The notes under the pieces were generated by a model, which saw only the letters and a list, made by a program, of their open reading frames with translations, had not been told where the DNA came from and did not search any database. This document shows positions 32,035 through 40,991 of a stretch of 64,000 bases of DNA, one piece after another. Where the stretch lies: positions 42,621 through 106,620 of the IMG/VR virus record IMGVR_UViG_3300021962_000046; one strand, written 5' to 3'. Both the position numbers and the translations under genes were made by a program. Source of the DNA: a virus. The first letter of the stretch is position 1, and every line of letters begins with the position of its first letter.

Positions 32035-32640
32035 TTAGGCCAATGCGCCGATAGAAACACCATCGCATTGTCTGTTGCAGTAAGGTGTAACCTTCGCACC
32101 GCAAACTGGATTGGCTTCCCATCTTGCGAACTGATAACGCAAGGTAACTTCGATGGTGGATTCCTCATTGTTGGTGTAATCCAAGTCACCAAAGTTAACG
32201 CTTTGTGGCCAGCATTGGATTAAATACCAGTTTTCCAACCAATCACCGCAACCATCATACAATGTAAGAACACCAGTAGCTGTGTAGTCAATAGTTCTAG
32301 TATTCATCGTTGGGTTGTTACGAGAATTTGGTGTGAAGAAGTTGTAAACACTAGCAATCCAGTTGTAAACATTTAGTGTTGTGTCTGTTCTTGTTGGTGT
32401 TACATCAATCCAAGTAACAGTAATTGTTTCAAATGTGGCCTTGCCGGGAATAAACATTTTACCATGTAAAAAGTTTAGTTCTGTTTCTTCGATAGTCACA
32501 TTTGGTCTTGCGGCTACTTTGACGAAATCAGGTGGAATTACAGAACCGCCAGCACCGATGACGCTGAATGTCCACCTAAACTTCCTCTTAAAGCCGATAT
32601 CGGGATTACCAAGTCTCCCTATACCCATTTGTATTGGCAT
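32035..32640 (-). CDS. 19: Tail tube protein, gp19-like (copy 2)
   Basis: A 201-residue gp19-family protein, longer than its neighbour through a C-terminal Cys-rich segment (PVCGAKVTPYCNRQCDG). Shared features: RFTWSV-like start strand (FRWTFSVIG), VYNWIASVYNF, LYDGCGDWLENW, CWPQSVNFGDLDY and the closing strand EVTLRYQFARW. It follows the sheath gene directly (31 bases), the T4 order 18-19. GGAG lies upstream of the ATG. The Cys tail is unusual for a tube protein and may bind metal or form disulfides after release. Confidence 0.88.
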   Translation of the reverse strand: MPIQMGIGRLGNPDIGFKRKFRWTFSVIGAGGSVIPPDFVKVAARPNVTIEETELNFLHGKMFIPGKATFETITVTWIDVTPTRTDTTLNVYNWIASVYNFFTPNSRNNPTMNTRTIDYTATGVLTLYDGCGDWLENWYLIQCWPQSVNFGDLDYTNNEESTIEVTLRYQFARWEANPVCGAKVTPYCNRQCDGVSIGALA

Positions 32641-32670
32641 ATTATTTCTCCTTCTATTTAAAAATATCTA

Positions 32671-35046
32671 TTAAGCAAGTACCTCGGTATTTTCATTGAA
32701 TGTTCCTGTACGATGCAAGGAGAATTCAATGAAGATGAATTCGGCTGCACGGACTGGTTGGACACCAATTCTGGCTCTCATTTCATTTCTGTCAATCACA
32801 TCTGGTGGATTCAAGTCTTCATCGCACTTGATGATGTAGTCATAAATTCCTTGATTTATCTTAACTGGATCAATAATTCTTTGAGCCAAAGTTACAAATC
32901 TTTCTCTTAGTTGAGCGGTGTGTGGCTCAAACAATAGAGATTGGGACACATTCTTGACAGCCTTTTCAATATAGAACAACATTCTTCTAACATTGATTCT
33001 GTCTAGAGCGGTTGGTCTTCTCTGCAAAGTCTTCTGACCCCAAATTACAAAGTTGGAAGAACCAGCATAAGAAATAATTGGATTGATGGCATTGCCGTTG
33101 CCATACATCTGGTCTTTTTCCAAAGCTGTTGGTTTGTCTTGTACACCAAGAACACCGGGGCAAACACCACGGGTCAAACCAGCTGGAGCAAACCAAGGGA
33201 AAGCAATGCTGTCAGAACGAGCGATTGTGGCAAGAACAGAACCACTAGGTGGAGCAAAGACATTTAAGCCGTTGTAACCATCTCTAATGGCAACCCAAGG
33301 CCAGTAAAGAGCAGCGAAATCGCTGTCTAGCTTCCTGTTGTTTAGTGGGTGAACACCATTCTGCCATTGAATGATTTCTTTTGGTGAGAAATTAGATGGT
33401 GGATCAATAATAGCCAAGCAATCTTGGCGATACTGTTCGCAAACAATAATCATATTTTCGATGACTCTTGTAGCAGAACGACCGGGAGCAGCCAACAAGT
33501 CAATGTTTAACTGGTCTGGTTCGCTGAATGCATATAGTCCTGTATAAGCTACTGGACTACCGATGATTAAATCATCTTGTGCATCTGGATCTTCTGGCAA
33601 ACCATCGGAGCCACCAGCAAGAAGAACAGGAGCGTCTAGTGGTGCAGGAGGTGCTGAAACATTAGTATTATCAACGGCTCTAATCCAATCGCTTACCAAG
33701 TTAATATAAGTTACAAAATAGTATCTTGAAGCTGGATCTTTAGTTAGATCACCCCATTGTTCGACAGGATTGCCTTCGTTGTATACTAAAATATTGAAAG
33801 TACCACCAACATTTTCAGTAACTTGAATTGATGTCACATTACCTTCAATGCCAGCACTATCTGCCGTTATTGTCATGCTTATGTCACCAGCTGTGTTAGC
33901 TGTGCCGGTGACTACACCAAGGCTGGCAGTTGTGCCACTTGATGATCCTTTAGGGGAATCACCAGTAACAAAATTGTAAGTACTGTTATTCGTTAATCCT
34001 AGAGCAATTACACCTGTGCTTGCTTTCTTGACTGAAAGTCTCGCACCTTTACCAGCATCAATTGTCTTAATGTCAACAAAGTCACCGTTTGCAACAAACT
34101 CGAAACCACCAACTGGAATGGCATTGTTTAGAGCAGTTATAAGGGCTGCTGTGTTAACCTGTGCTGCTTTCAAGCCATCCAAATCCAGAGTTTGAACTAT
34201 TCCATCGATAGATGTGTTTTCTGTACCATCTACAACAACTTGTAGATTCAAAGGACCGCTAAAAGCTGTAAAGTCCCAGTCACCAGCAGCGTGGTAAGCA
34301 TCAACAGGATAGTAATCCTTATCACCTGACAATAAGGCTGGTGTCATTCCTGTACCAAGACCAACAACTGAGTTTGGTCCCATTAGATTGTTGTTTACAG
34401 ATACATATTCAATAGTTGACTGAGTGCCATAAGCCCAAACAGATTCAACAGCAAGATATTCATCAGAAGCTGTGTCAATGTAAACTGAGAATTTAATACC
34501 ATCAACAGAAAAATCTAGTTGTTCGTTTAATTCTGCAACAAGTTCAGAGGCCGATTTGGTAACTGAAGTAGCTGGAGATACTGGGCCTAAAACAGTCAAT
34601 GTTTTTGAAGCTTCAACACCATTTAACTTCCATTTGAAGAACTGGTCTTCAGAAAATGTAAATGGTCCAGCTTCATCACCAATTGCTTTAATCAAACCAC
34701 CGGCAGCCAATAAGTCAACACTAGCAACTTGTGCTGCATCTGGACTTAGTTGGTCAACATCACCAACACGAACAACATAGACTGAGTTACTTGTAATCAA
34801 AGCCTGTTGTGCAGCATAGATTAGGTAAGGATCAGTTGTTGCTGGATGAGGATTGCCAAACTTGAGGGCAAGCTCAGGAAGTGTGGAAACAAGGGTGGGT
34901 GTATTGAATGGTCCCTTGGAAGCAAATCCAACTAGTCCTATGTTTTGCAAAGTTGGAGTAGTAGCTGTATATGTTAAGTCCCTTTCAGTTATTCTGACTG
35001 AGGGGCTTATTGTGTTGGAAGGTGGGAAACCTTTTAATATTGCCAT
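32671..35046 (-). CDS. 18: Contractile tail sheath protein, gp18-like
   Basis: Forms the contractile sheath around the tail tube. The 791-residue protein starts with ERDLTY and GLVGFASKGPFNTPTLV, and has a C-terminal sheath domain with YGNGNAINPIISYAGSSNFVIWGQKTL, RINVRRMLFYIEKAV, and AEFIFIEFSLHRTGTF, the best-conserved part of T4-like sheaths. A variable central insert (about 110-480) contains Gly/Ser/Thr/Val-rich beta domains that may be exposed on the virion. T4 gp18 is 659 residues, so this one carries extra surface domains. CAGGAG precedes the ATG. Confidence 0.93.
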   Translation of the reverse strand: MAILKGFPPSNTISPSVRITERDLTYTATTPTLQNIGLVGFASKGPFNTPTLVSTLPELALKFGNPHPATTDPYLIYAAQQALITSNSVYVVRVGDVDQLSPDAAQVASVDLLAAGGLIKAIGDEAGPFTFSEDQFFKWKLNGVEASKTLTVLGPVSPATSVTKSASELVAELNEQLDFSVDGIKFSVYIDTASDEYLAVESVWAYGTQSTIEYVSVNNNLMGPNSVVGLGTGMTPALLSGDKDYYPVDAYHAAGDWDFTAFSGPLNLQVVVDGTENTSIDGIVQTLDLDGLKAAQVNTAALITALNNAIPVGGFEFVANGDFVDIKTIDAGKGARLSVKKASTGVIALGLTNNSTYNFVTGDSPKGSSSGTTASLGVVTGTANTAGDISMTITADSAGIEGNVTSIQVTENVGGTFNILVYNEGNPVEQWGDLTKDPASRYYFVTYINLVSDWIRAVDNTNVSAPPAPLDAPVLLAGGSDGLPEDPDAQDDLIIGSPVAYTGLYAFSEPDQLNIDLLAAPGRSATRVIENMIIVCEQYRQDCLAIIDPPSNFSPKEIIQWQNGVHPLNNRKLDSDFAALYWPWVAIRDGYNGLNVFAPPSGSVLATIARSDSIAFPWFAPAGLTRGVCPGVLGVQDKPTALEKDQMYGNGNAINPIISYAGSSNFVIWGQKTLQRRPTALDRINVRRMLFYIEKAVKNVSQSLLFEPHTAQLRERFVTLAQRIIDPVKINQGIYDYIIKCDEDLNPPDVIDRNEMRARIGVQPVRAAEFIFIEFSLHRTGTFNENTEVLA

Positions 35047-35063
35047 ATTCTATCTCCTGTGAC

Positions 35064-35270
35064 TTAAATATTAGTTACTTCCCTAGTCGATATAAGACCA
35101 GATCGTTCTGCTTGCTCTATATATATTGTTACTCTCTCATCTTCTAAAAGAAATTTATTTTTTTTATTTCCAATAGCTGGAAGATTTAGTGTTGTGAATG
35201 TTTTTGGTGCGAGTTTAGACTTGATTACAAGCTGTACTGGATATTTTTGTAAATTTGTAATCTCAATCAT
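35064..35270 (-). CDS. Small protein between gp15 and sheath genes
   Basis: A 68-residue, beta-strand-like protein (MIEITNLQKYPVQLVIKS start). Not recognised. Its ATG overlaps the gp15 stop, with AGAGGAA upstream, and the sheath gene follows after 17 bases. Co-location suggests a minor tail component or assembly factor. Confidence 0.6.
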   Translation of the reverse strand: MIEITNLQKYPVQLVIKSKLAPKTFTTLNLPAIGNKKNKFLLEDERVTIYIEQAERSGLISTREVTNI

Positions 35271-36328
35271 TTTAGTTCCTCTACCGCTGTTTCCAATCTG
35301 GAAAGTACTTCGCTTACTTTCAGGTCATCAACATCATTCACAATTTCTGTCTTGGTTTTCAGGACAGCCTTGCTTCTGACTATGGGTTGTGCAACATATG
35401 ATTCGGCAGTCATTCCAAATTGAAATTTGATAACCCTTAATGCAGCATCACCGGGTTCTACTTCCAAATTGTTTGCTACAGAATCAAGTCGGACTGCAAC
35501 TTCCCACAATGACCCTCTCACCTTTATATATGCAAGAGTGCTAAATTTAGTGACAACTTGCTCAACTATTTGGTTCATGTCCTCTAAATTCATAGTCCAT
35601 GCATAAAGTGTGTATCCAACATCAACTGGAATGCCTCTGGCAACACCAAAAACCGTGTCTCTTTCGTATTTTTCATTTGAAGTGAAAGATGGCTTGCCAT
35701 TTTTTAAATCTCTAATGTAGTGCAAAGCCTTGTGATAGGTGTATCTTGCCGTGTTTATCGAATATTCAGTACTACTAATGGCAAGCATCGGAAGTCTTAT
35801 TCTGTCAACAACAAGTGTCTCATCTTTTCTCACATTATCTTGTACAACAGCTGCCACCGCTCTCTCTTGAGTGGCCCAAATTATAGGAACTTGATGTGCT
35901 TTTCCATCTTCATCAATAATAACAATATCACGAAATAAATCCATTACAGCTTCATCGGTTGAGCGTAATGATTTTGAATAACGATAAATTGTGTTTCTGT
36001 TTGGATTTTGCAAATCATTTACAATGCTGCCTTTTTGCATTGGATCGCAATTGTTGGCACTACCCAAATTTATTTTTTTTGTCAGTATGTCATCCATCCA
36101 ACTTGTCGCAGCATCAACATGCATATTGTTCTGATTGTCCGGTGGTTGCTCACACATTCCGGGTGGTGGATCAATATTCTCAGACCTGCCCAAAATACTT
36201 TGATCTGGACATGTGTTTAAGTTTTTTTCGTAACCGTTTGGATTTGGGCCTATTGGAAGCATATAAGTATAATACTCTACTGGAGTTAATTTTTGTGGAA
36301 AAACATGAAATAAGCTACAGAAGTACAT
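35267..36328 (-). CDS. 15: gp15-like tail sheath stabiliser/terminator
   Basis: Caps the head-proximal end of the tail. The 353-residue protein has VPIIWATQERAVAAVVQD (gp15: VPITYASKEHFM), RIRLPMLAIS, and VGYTLYAWTMNLEDMNQIVEQVVTKFST, which follows the T4 gp15 stretch around DDMFQIVEQILPYF. The start MYFCSLFHVFP recalls the MFGYFY-type start of gp15. Residues 25-110 form an Asn/Pro-rich insert. It precedes the small 35064 gene and the sheath, the T4 region 15-18. Its 5' end overlaps that of the plus-strand 36295 gene by 34 bases. An ATG at 36262 is an alternative start. Confidence 0.75.
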   Translation of the reverse strand: MYFCSLFHVFPQKLTPVEYYTYMLPIGPNPNGYEKNLNTCPDQSILGRSENIDPPPGMCEQPPDNQNNMHVDAATSWMDDILTKKINLGSANNCDPMQKGSIVNDLQNPNRNTIYRYSKSLRSTDEAVMDLFRDIVIIDEDGKAHQVPIIWATQERAVAAVVQDNVRKDETLVVDRIRLPMLAISSTEYSINTARYTYHKALHYIRDLKNGKPSFTSNEKYERDTVFGVARGIPVDVGYTLYAWTMNLEDMNQIVEQVVTKFSTLAYIKVRGSLWEVAVRLDSVANNLEVEPGDAALRVIKFQFGMTAESYVAQPIVRSKAVLKTKTEIVNDVDDLKVSEVLSRLETAVEELK

Positions 36329-37074
36329 CTCATGTTCATACTTTGGAAAAAATTAAATTACAAATACCCGGATGGGCTGGAAATTCTAAGGAATATGGTG
36401 AAGGAAAAAAATCACAACCGTGGCATTGCAAGCCTTTTGTTGACGCATCAACATATGGTTTGGAACTTGTGTATCCATTTAAAACCAAAGCCATAATTAA
36501 AAATGAAAATGGCAAAATAATAATTGATGCTGATTGGAAATCAGAAGGGATAGATAAAAGTCCTATAGGAGTATTTTCAGATGGTTTTTACGGCATGTCC
36601 AGCTGTATGGATATTAAAGTCCAAGAAGACATGGTAATCAGAATCGAACCACATCCCAAATATTATACAGATGAATCTTATACAACTCCATTGCCTGTGC
36701 CGGGACATTTGCAAACAAACTGGTGGTCTAGTTTATTTTTCGTGGTATTCAAAATACCAGAAGTTGGAAAATGTCATGTTTTTAAATTTGGAGAACCTTA
36801 TGCACAAATATTGATTTTGCCGAAAAGCACTTCATATGAAATTAAAAAAATGTCAATTTGTGAAATAGAACAAAGAAAAAAACAAAGTGAAAATATTGAT
36901 CTTTTAAGAAATAAAATTTGCAAAAAATACAAAAATGAAAATGGAGATATATTTGATGACAGATATAAGAAAATAGCAAACAGTAAAAAAGAGCTATCTA
37001 AAATAATTGACGATGAATTGAAAATTAAAAAAATAAAATTAGTGTATGTAAAAAAACGCTGCCCAAAACAATGA
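36295..37074 (+). CDS. DUF6065-like protein
   Basis: A 259-residue protein. The motifs PWHCKPFVDASTYGLELVYPF, PVPGHLQTNWWSSLFFVVFK and GEPYAQILILPK fit a family I remember as DUF6065, found in phages and marine bacteria, function unknown. The C-terminal 60 residues are Lys-rich and helical. The GTG at 36295 (TGGAG nine bases upstream) was chosen; the frame is open much further upstream but only as a shadow of gp15. A TTG at 36340 would avoid the overlap with gp15 but has no ribosome site. Confidence 0.68.
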   Translation: MEKHEISYRSTSHVHTLEKIKLQIPGWAGNSKEYGEGKKSQPWHCKPFVDASTYGLELVYPFKTKAIIKNENGKIIIDADWKSEGIDKSPIGVFSDGFYGMSSCMDIKVQEDMVIRIEPHPKYYTDESYTTPLPVPGHLQTNWWSSLFFVVFKIPEVGKCHVFKFGEPYAQILILPKSTSYEIKKMSICEIEQRKKQSENIDLLRNKICKKYKNENGDIFDDRYKKIANSKKELSKIIDDELKIKKIKLVYVKKRCPKQ

Positions 37075-37088
37075 GCAGCGTTTTTTTT
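37051..37088. terminator. Bidirectional terminator
   Basis: AAAAAACGCTGC pairs with GCAGCGTTTTTT, flanked by A and T runs, between the convergent 36295 and 37098 genes. It overlaps the stop of the former. Confidence 0.88.
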
Positions 37089-37097
37089 GTTTGTTAA

Positions 37098-37649
37098 TTA
37101 AGCTAATGGGGCGGGTGCTGGAGGTGCAGCACCACCAGCTTGAGCAGCGTTTTCAGCATCGTTAGCAGCTTGCATTCCTTCAAGGCCGCCAACCAAACCT
37201 TGACCTTGAGGCATAGCTGGAGGTGCGCCCATTTCGTCGCTCATACCCTCTTCACCTTGCTCTGGCTCCATATCTTGACGACCAGAAATCTTGTTAACCA
37301 AGCTGGAAACTTGATTAATGGCATCAGCTAATTGACTGGAATCTTCTTGTCCTTCTGATTGATCCATGCTTGAAAGATTAGGAAGCATCTTGCGAATGGA
37401 TTCCAAAGCGGAATCAACCATAGAAAGATCAAGTTCTCCTTCGCTGGCAGAAAGATTAGACATACTGTCGCCAGAAGGTTGAGGAGCAGGGGCTGCTGGT
37501 GCCATAGGAGCAGCTGGTGCAGCTGGAGCAACAGCGGGTGGTTGTGGAGGCGCAGCAGCTGCTGGGGCTGGAGGAACAACTCCAGTCATATCTTCCTCAA
37601 GAAGTTGCTTCGCTTTTAATTTTTGGTAAAATTCAAAAAAGTTTTTCAT
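37098..37649 (-). CDS. Pro/Ala-rich putative internal or scaffold protein
   Basis: A 183-residue protein starting MKNFFEFYQKLKAKQLLEEDM: a Phe-rich amphipathic start with Leu-Glu-Glu before Asp, matching the capsid-targeting/prohead-protease pattern. Residues 22-65 are Pro/Ala repeats; the middle (70-125) is a helical acidic segment with SMVDSALESIRKMLPNLSSM; the end is Gly/Ala/Pro-rich and acidic. Low-complexity, acidic and helical composition fits scaffold-like or internal head proteins. AAAGGTG precedes the ATG. Confidence 0.6.
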   Translation of the reverse strand: MKNFFEFYQKLKAKQLLEEDMTGVVPPAPAAAAPPQPPAVAPAAPAAPMAPAAPAPQPSGDSMSNLSASEGELDLSMVDSALESIRKMLPNLSSMDQSEGQEDSSQLADAINQVSSLVNKISGRQDMEPEQGEEGMSDEMGAPPAMPQGQGLVGGLEGMQAANDAENAAQAGGAAPPAPAPLA

Positions 37650-37658
37650 AAAACACCT

Positions 37659-38192
37659 TTAAACAATTTTATAATCAACATCTTGAGATTTGTTAATAGA
37701 AGTGCCTCCCACAGCATCTTCTTGGAATCTCTGACATATTAATTGTATGCGAACTACGCCATACATTTTCATCTCGCCAGTCTTCCTCTCAATTATTACC
37801 CAATTTTCTTTCAAGAAAGGAGTGAACAATCTTGAACCAATTTTTGGAACATGACCTAAATCACGCAAAACAGCACGATAATTCAATTCAAATATCATCT
37901 CATCTGGCGAATCTATTCCAAAAGCTGTTTGCATGTTTTGACTTGGAACAGGCTCATAAAAGCAGTAAAGTTGAACAGGATGAGGACTGTACATCTTCGT
38001 TCTGCTTTCAAGATAAATCGGGTCTACATTATTTGTGTCTATGAAAAGCTCATAATAAAAAATCGGTGATCCACCAATTTTTATTGCTTCTTCGTCCCAT
38101 ATGTGAAACAAATCATGTTCTGGCAAGCCATCGTCAAATTGCTGCCTAGACCCAGTTACTGCATAAGGTCGCCCATTTAAGCCATATATCAT
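37659..38192 (-). CDS. Probable head-tail connector or neck-region protein
   Basis: About 177 residues, beta-rich with many aromatics. The segment VPKIGSRLFTPFLKENWVIIERKTGEMKMYGVVRIQLICQRFQED has the pattern of gp14-type neck proteins (flat entry loop, hydrophobic strand, then KLTCELF-like strand), but the similarity is loose. The ATG at 38192 (MIYGLNGRPYAV) was preferred to one at 38216; neither has a clear ribosome site. Its neighbours are virion or internal proteins. Confidence 0.55.
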   Translation of the reverse strand: MIYGLNGRPYAVTGSRQQFDDGLPEHDLFHIWDEEAIKIGGSPIFYYELFIDTNNVDPIYLESRTKMYSPHPVQLYCFYEPVPSQNMQTAFGIDSPDEMIFELNYRAVLRDLGHVPKIGSRLFTPFLKENWVIIERKTGEMKMYGVVRIQLICQRFQEDAVGGTSINKSQDVDYKIV

Positions 38193-38206
38193 ATGATATT
38201 TATGTT

Positions 38207-39595
38207 TTAAACACATTTATTTTTAGACATAAGTTCAGCAACATCTGGCAAATAAGAACTTAGTGTTTTAAATTCCTCGACACATTCAGCAGATTGCAAA
38301 GTTAATGCTCTGCATAAAAGAACATTATAAGATTCCATTTTATTGTAAAATCTCGCATTCGGGAATTCAAAATTAACAAATTTATCAATCAGATTTTCTG
38401 CTTTTTCCTCGTCAGATGAACCAGCAATCATGAAAACATCGCTTCTCTCGCATCTTCTGCCACCAGCTAATAAAAGTTCTGCGTATGATTTGTTGGCAAA
38501 GTCTTTTAGACCGTGTTTGGTTGGCATCATGTTGACTATGGAGGCCTTATCCATCCCACACTTCACAAGTTTTTCAATGCACATATGTGCCATAGTTTTT
38601 AGAACAACAGTCGCAAAAGTTTCTCCCATACCAACCTGTGACCTTATATAATTCTGTAACTTTGAATCACCTTTCTTCAATCTTGTTTCAAAGAAAACCC
38701 TTAATAAATCACTCGTCTTCAATACAGGATTTTTTGTTCCACCAACTGTCTTGCCTTTTGATAATTCATCAATAAGTTTTTTTTGCAAAGGACCGAATTC
38801 AGTATTGAGATTTTCCATCAAGAATTTTGACATGTAATAGACCAAAAGATCTATCTTCATTTGCTCAGAATCCAAAGATTCTTCGCCTATTTTTCTAAGA
38901 TTAGAACTAATGTTTTGCTCAGATATCTCTTTTTGTTTCTTAAATATTTTAAAAACACAACTAGTGATAGCATTTTGCAACGGGCCAGAAGCTATATCCG
39001 TAAACTCAGATCTGTGTTTTATCTCACTTGCTGCTATTCCTAAACCAGCTTCCAATGGTGAGTCATCCATCTCAGGCGTTTGGAAACCAGTTGCCATCGA
39101 ACTTTCTTGTCTCTTGATGTTTCTAATAATTCCATTCATTTTAGATATAAAAATATATTTTATCATGCTCCATAAATCATTGATTACACCACCATAGGTG
39201 TCTCTTTTTTGTGAATCCAAATATTCTAAATAGTCATTGAATTTTTTGTATTCATCAAAAACCCATTTATCTCCATTTTTTACAAGATCTCTCCACGCTT
39301 TTTCTTCAAATTTAGATAAAGCTTGTGTTGTATACTTGTTTCCAAAACTTGTGGTAAGCTCTACATCTTTGAAGTGATTATAGAAAGATTCAGGCATTTC
39401 AGTATGACCAGCCAAGCTTAGGATTTCAGCTTTTTGTGGCTTAGTCAAAAATTTGGGTTCATTGTTGGATTTTTCAATAATACCATTCAACATAGGTTTC
39501 AAATAATTATCATAAACCTTGTCAAGGTTTTCCTTAAGCATTCCTTTTGCTTCTTTTAGCAAAACCCATTCTCTGAAAGTATTATTTGATGTCAT
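38207..39595 (-). CDS. Putative internal head protein, 462 residues
   Basis: Unknown helical protein. The start MTSNNTFREWVLLKEAKG has the amphipathic motif followed by Leu-Lys-Glu before Ala, an excellent fit to the prohead-protease rule. The body contains long helices with many Lys, Glu, Ser and Leu (for example MATGFQTPEMDDSPLEAGLG, RRCERSDVFMIAGSSDEEKA). No enzyme motif was recognised. Size and start suggest an internal or ejected virion protein, like the large internal proteins of other T4-like phages. Confidence 0.62.
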   Translation of the reverse strand: MTSNNTFREWVLLKEAKGMLKENLDKVYDNYLKPMLNGIIEKSNNEPKFLTKPQKAEILSLAGHTEMPESFYNHFKDVELTTSFGNKYTTQALSKFEEKAWRDLVKNGDKWVFDEYKKFNDYLEYLDSQKRDTYGGVINDLWSMIKYIFISKMNGIIRNIKRQESSMATGFQTPEMDDSPLEAGLGIAASEIKHRSEFTDIASGPLQNAITSCVFKIFKKQKEISEQNISSNLRKIGEESLDSEQMKIDLLVYYMSKFLMENLNTEFGPLQKKLIDELSKGKTVGGTKNPVLKTSDLLRVFFETRLKKGDSKLQNYIRSQVGMGETFATVVLKTMAHMCIEKLVKCGMDKASIVNMMPTKHGLKDFANKSYAELLLAGGRRCERSDVFMIAGSSDEEKAENLIDKFVNFEFPNARFYNKMESYNVLLCRALTLQSAECVEEFKTLSSYLPDVAELMSKNKCV

Positions 39596-39612
39596 ATTGT
39601 TGGAACCTAATA

Positions 39613-40017
39613 TTAACCTAAATTAATTGTTGGCAAAATAGCAATTGTTCCACCGCTTGATGGCAGATTGTAAGGAGCATTTGTGAATCTTTCTATCCAC
39701 AAAAGTTCTCCATTCGCAAGAGATGTAACATAATAGCCACAAACTACAGCAGTTGTGGTAAAAGAGAATGTTTGTTCTGCATATGCTGCCTGTGAAACAC
39801 CGCTAGTTTCACCAATACTCCATGAGCTACTTGCAAGTGTTGCAGGGGCATAACCTGTACTGGTAGCAACTTCTGTTATATTAGCCAAAGTTGTATTTGG
39901 CCCCGGTGTTAGATTCAAGTCACTAAAAAGTCTCAAAACAGTATTGCTAGAAGATTGTGTGCCTAATAATCTCTGCAATTGAGAAATTTCTGCTACTGTT
40001 GGTACTACTAAAGCCAT
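39613..40017 (-). CDS. Virion protein, beta-rich, unknown
   Basis: A 134-residue protein starting MALVVPTVAEISQLQRLLGTQ, with SWSIGETSGVSQAAYAEQTFSFT and GYYVTSLANGELLWIERF. Similar small beta proteins are common in tailed phages of environmental samples, as I remember them, and are thought to be structural (fibre tip or decoration). Gly/Ser/Thr/Ala-rich with no Cys-rich or membrane parts. Its exact location is unknown. Confidence 0.55.
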   Translation of the reverse strand: MALVVPTVAEISQLQRLLGTQSSSNTVLRLFSDLNLTPGPNTTLANITEVATSTGYAPATLASSSWSIGETSGVSQAAYAEQTFSFTTTAVVCGYYVTSLANGELLWIERFTNAPYNLPSSGGTIAILPTINLG

Positions 40018-40042
40018 TTTTCCTCCAAATTATTGGAACATT

Positions 40043-40738
40043 ATGTTCCTATGGACATTCAATCAGGTTTACACTATATATAATAATATTGTGGTAATTA
40101 AAAATAAAAACGGCACAGAATACAAACTCAGAAGCCCAAACCCTATCATGATTCAACAAGATTTGTGGGAAAATTTTGAAATTCATAATATGGATTTCAA
40201 ATCAGAAATATACGAAGCAAGCAACTCTCAACAACAAAAACGCAAATCGCCCAAAATAAGTTTGGGTCAAACTCACACAGCAGAAGATGAGCAAACACCA
40301 GAAATAATAAAAACAGTTGTTGCACCAAAAAAAGAAATAGAAATAAAAACAACTACGCCAGAACCAAAAATAGAAAAAACAAATGAAGAAGAAAATGTTA
40401 TTAGACCAACAAAAATAAATGCAAAACTACAGAACTATCCTAAAACAATTCTTCATTGTTTGCCTTCGATAACCAAGGTTTTTGTTGACGAGCTTTATCA
40501 AGATAAAACAATAAAAATAAGTTATGGAGAAAAATTCACATTAGAAGCGATATTGATCGAAGAATCTGATATGAATCTTGTTTTTTGGACTCATCTTGAA
40601 AATATATCAAAACAATCAATAGTTTATCCAAAAAATCGTGATAAAAGATGGTGGCGTGTTCAAGAAGTTAAAAAAGCACCAGAAGGTTATTTCCTGAATT
40701 GCATGCCGTCAGAGACACATCCAAGTTTTGTCGAATGA
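40043..40738 (+). CDS. Unknown protein with charged linker
   Basis: A 231-residue protein. Residues 1-50 form an N-terminal alpha/beta part, 55-130 a low-complexity Lys/Glu/Thr/Pro linker, and 130-231 a folded C-terminal domain with ILHCLPSITKVFVDELYQ and RDKRWWRVQEVKKAPEGYFLNCMPSE. The first part is short and may be a fragment; nothing was recognised. The ATG is preceded by TTGGAA. Confidence 0.58.
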   Translation: MFLWTFNQVYTIYNNIVVIKNKNGTEYKLRSPNPIMIQQDLWENFEIHNMDFKSEIYEASNSQQQKRKSPKISLGQTHTAEDEQTPEIIKTVVAPKKEIEIKTTTPEPKIEKTNEEENVIRPTKINAKLQNYPKTILHCLPSITKVFVDELYQDKTIKISYGEKFTLEAILIEESDMNLVFWTHLENISKQSIVYPKNRDKRWWRVQEVKKAPEGYFLNCMPSETHPSFVE

Positions 40739-40742
40739 CTGA

Positions 40743-40991
40743 TCAGTCTGGTATTTCAATATCTGTAACCAAACCATGCTGTTTCAAAGCTTCTTTGTGA
40801 TCGCTTGCGGATTTAAGATATCCTTTTTTAAAGACCTCTGCCAAGAAAAAATTAAATATTTCAAGTTCTTTTTCGTTTGATAACGCAAAACTTAATTTAA
40901 AAAAAAGTGGTTGATACAAATTTGCTCTGTCACCAAGAAAATTTTTTGCAAATTCAATAATCTTTTGTGTTTTCAAATTCTCTTCACTCAT
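40743..40991 (-). CDS. Small helical protein
   Basis: An 82-residue protein starting MSEENLKTQKIIEFAKNFL. Mainly helical, with no recognised motif. Its ATG overlaps the stop of the 905-residue gene, so it is probably translated with it. Confidence 0.55.
   Translation of the reverse strand: MSEENLKTQKIIEFAKNFLGDRANLYQPLFFKLSFALSNEKELEIFNFFLAEVFKKGYLKSASDHKEALKQHGLVTDIEIPD

Noticed and set aside
35959-36294. Upstream in-frame extension of the 36295 gene to 35959
   Set aside because: It lies wholly opposite gp15, has no ribosome site, and its composition reads as a shadow of gp15 codons.
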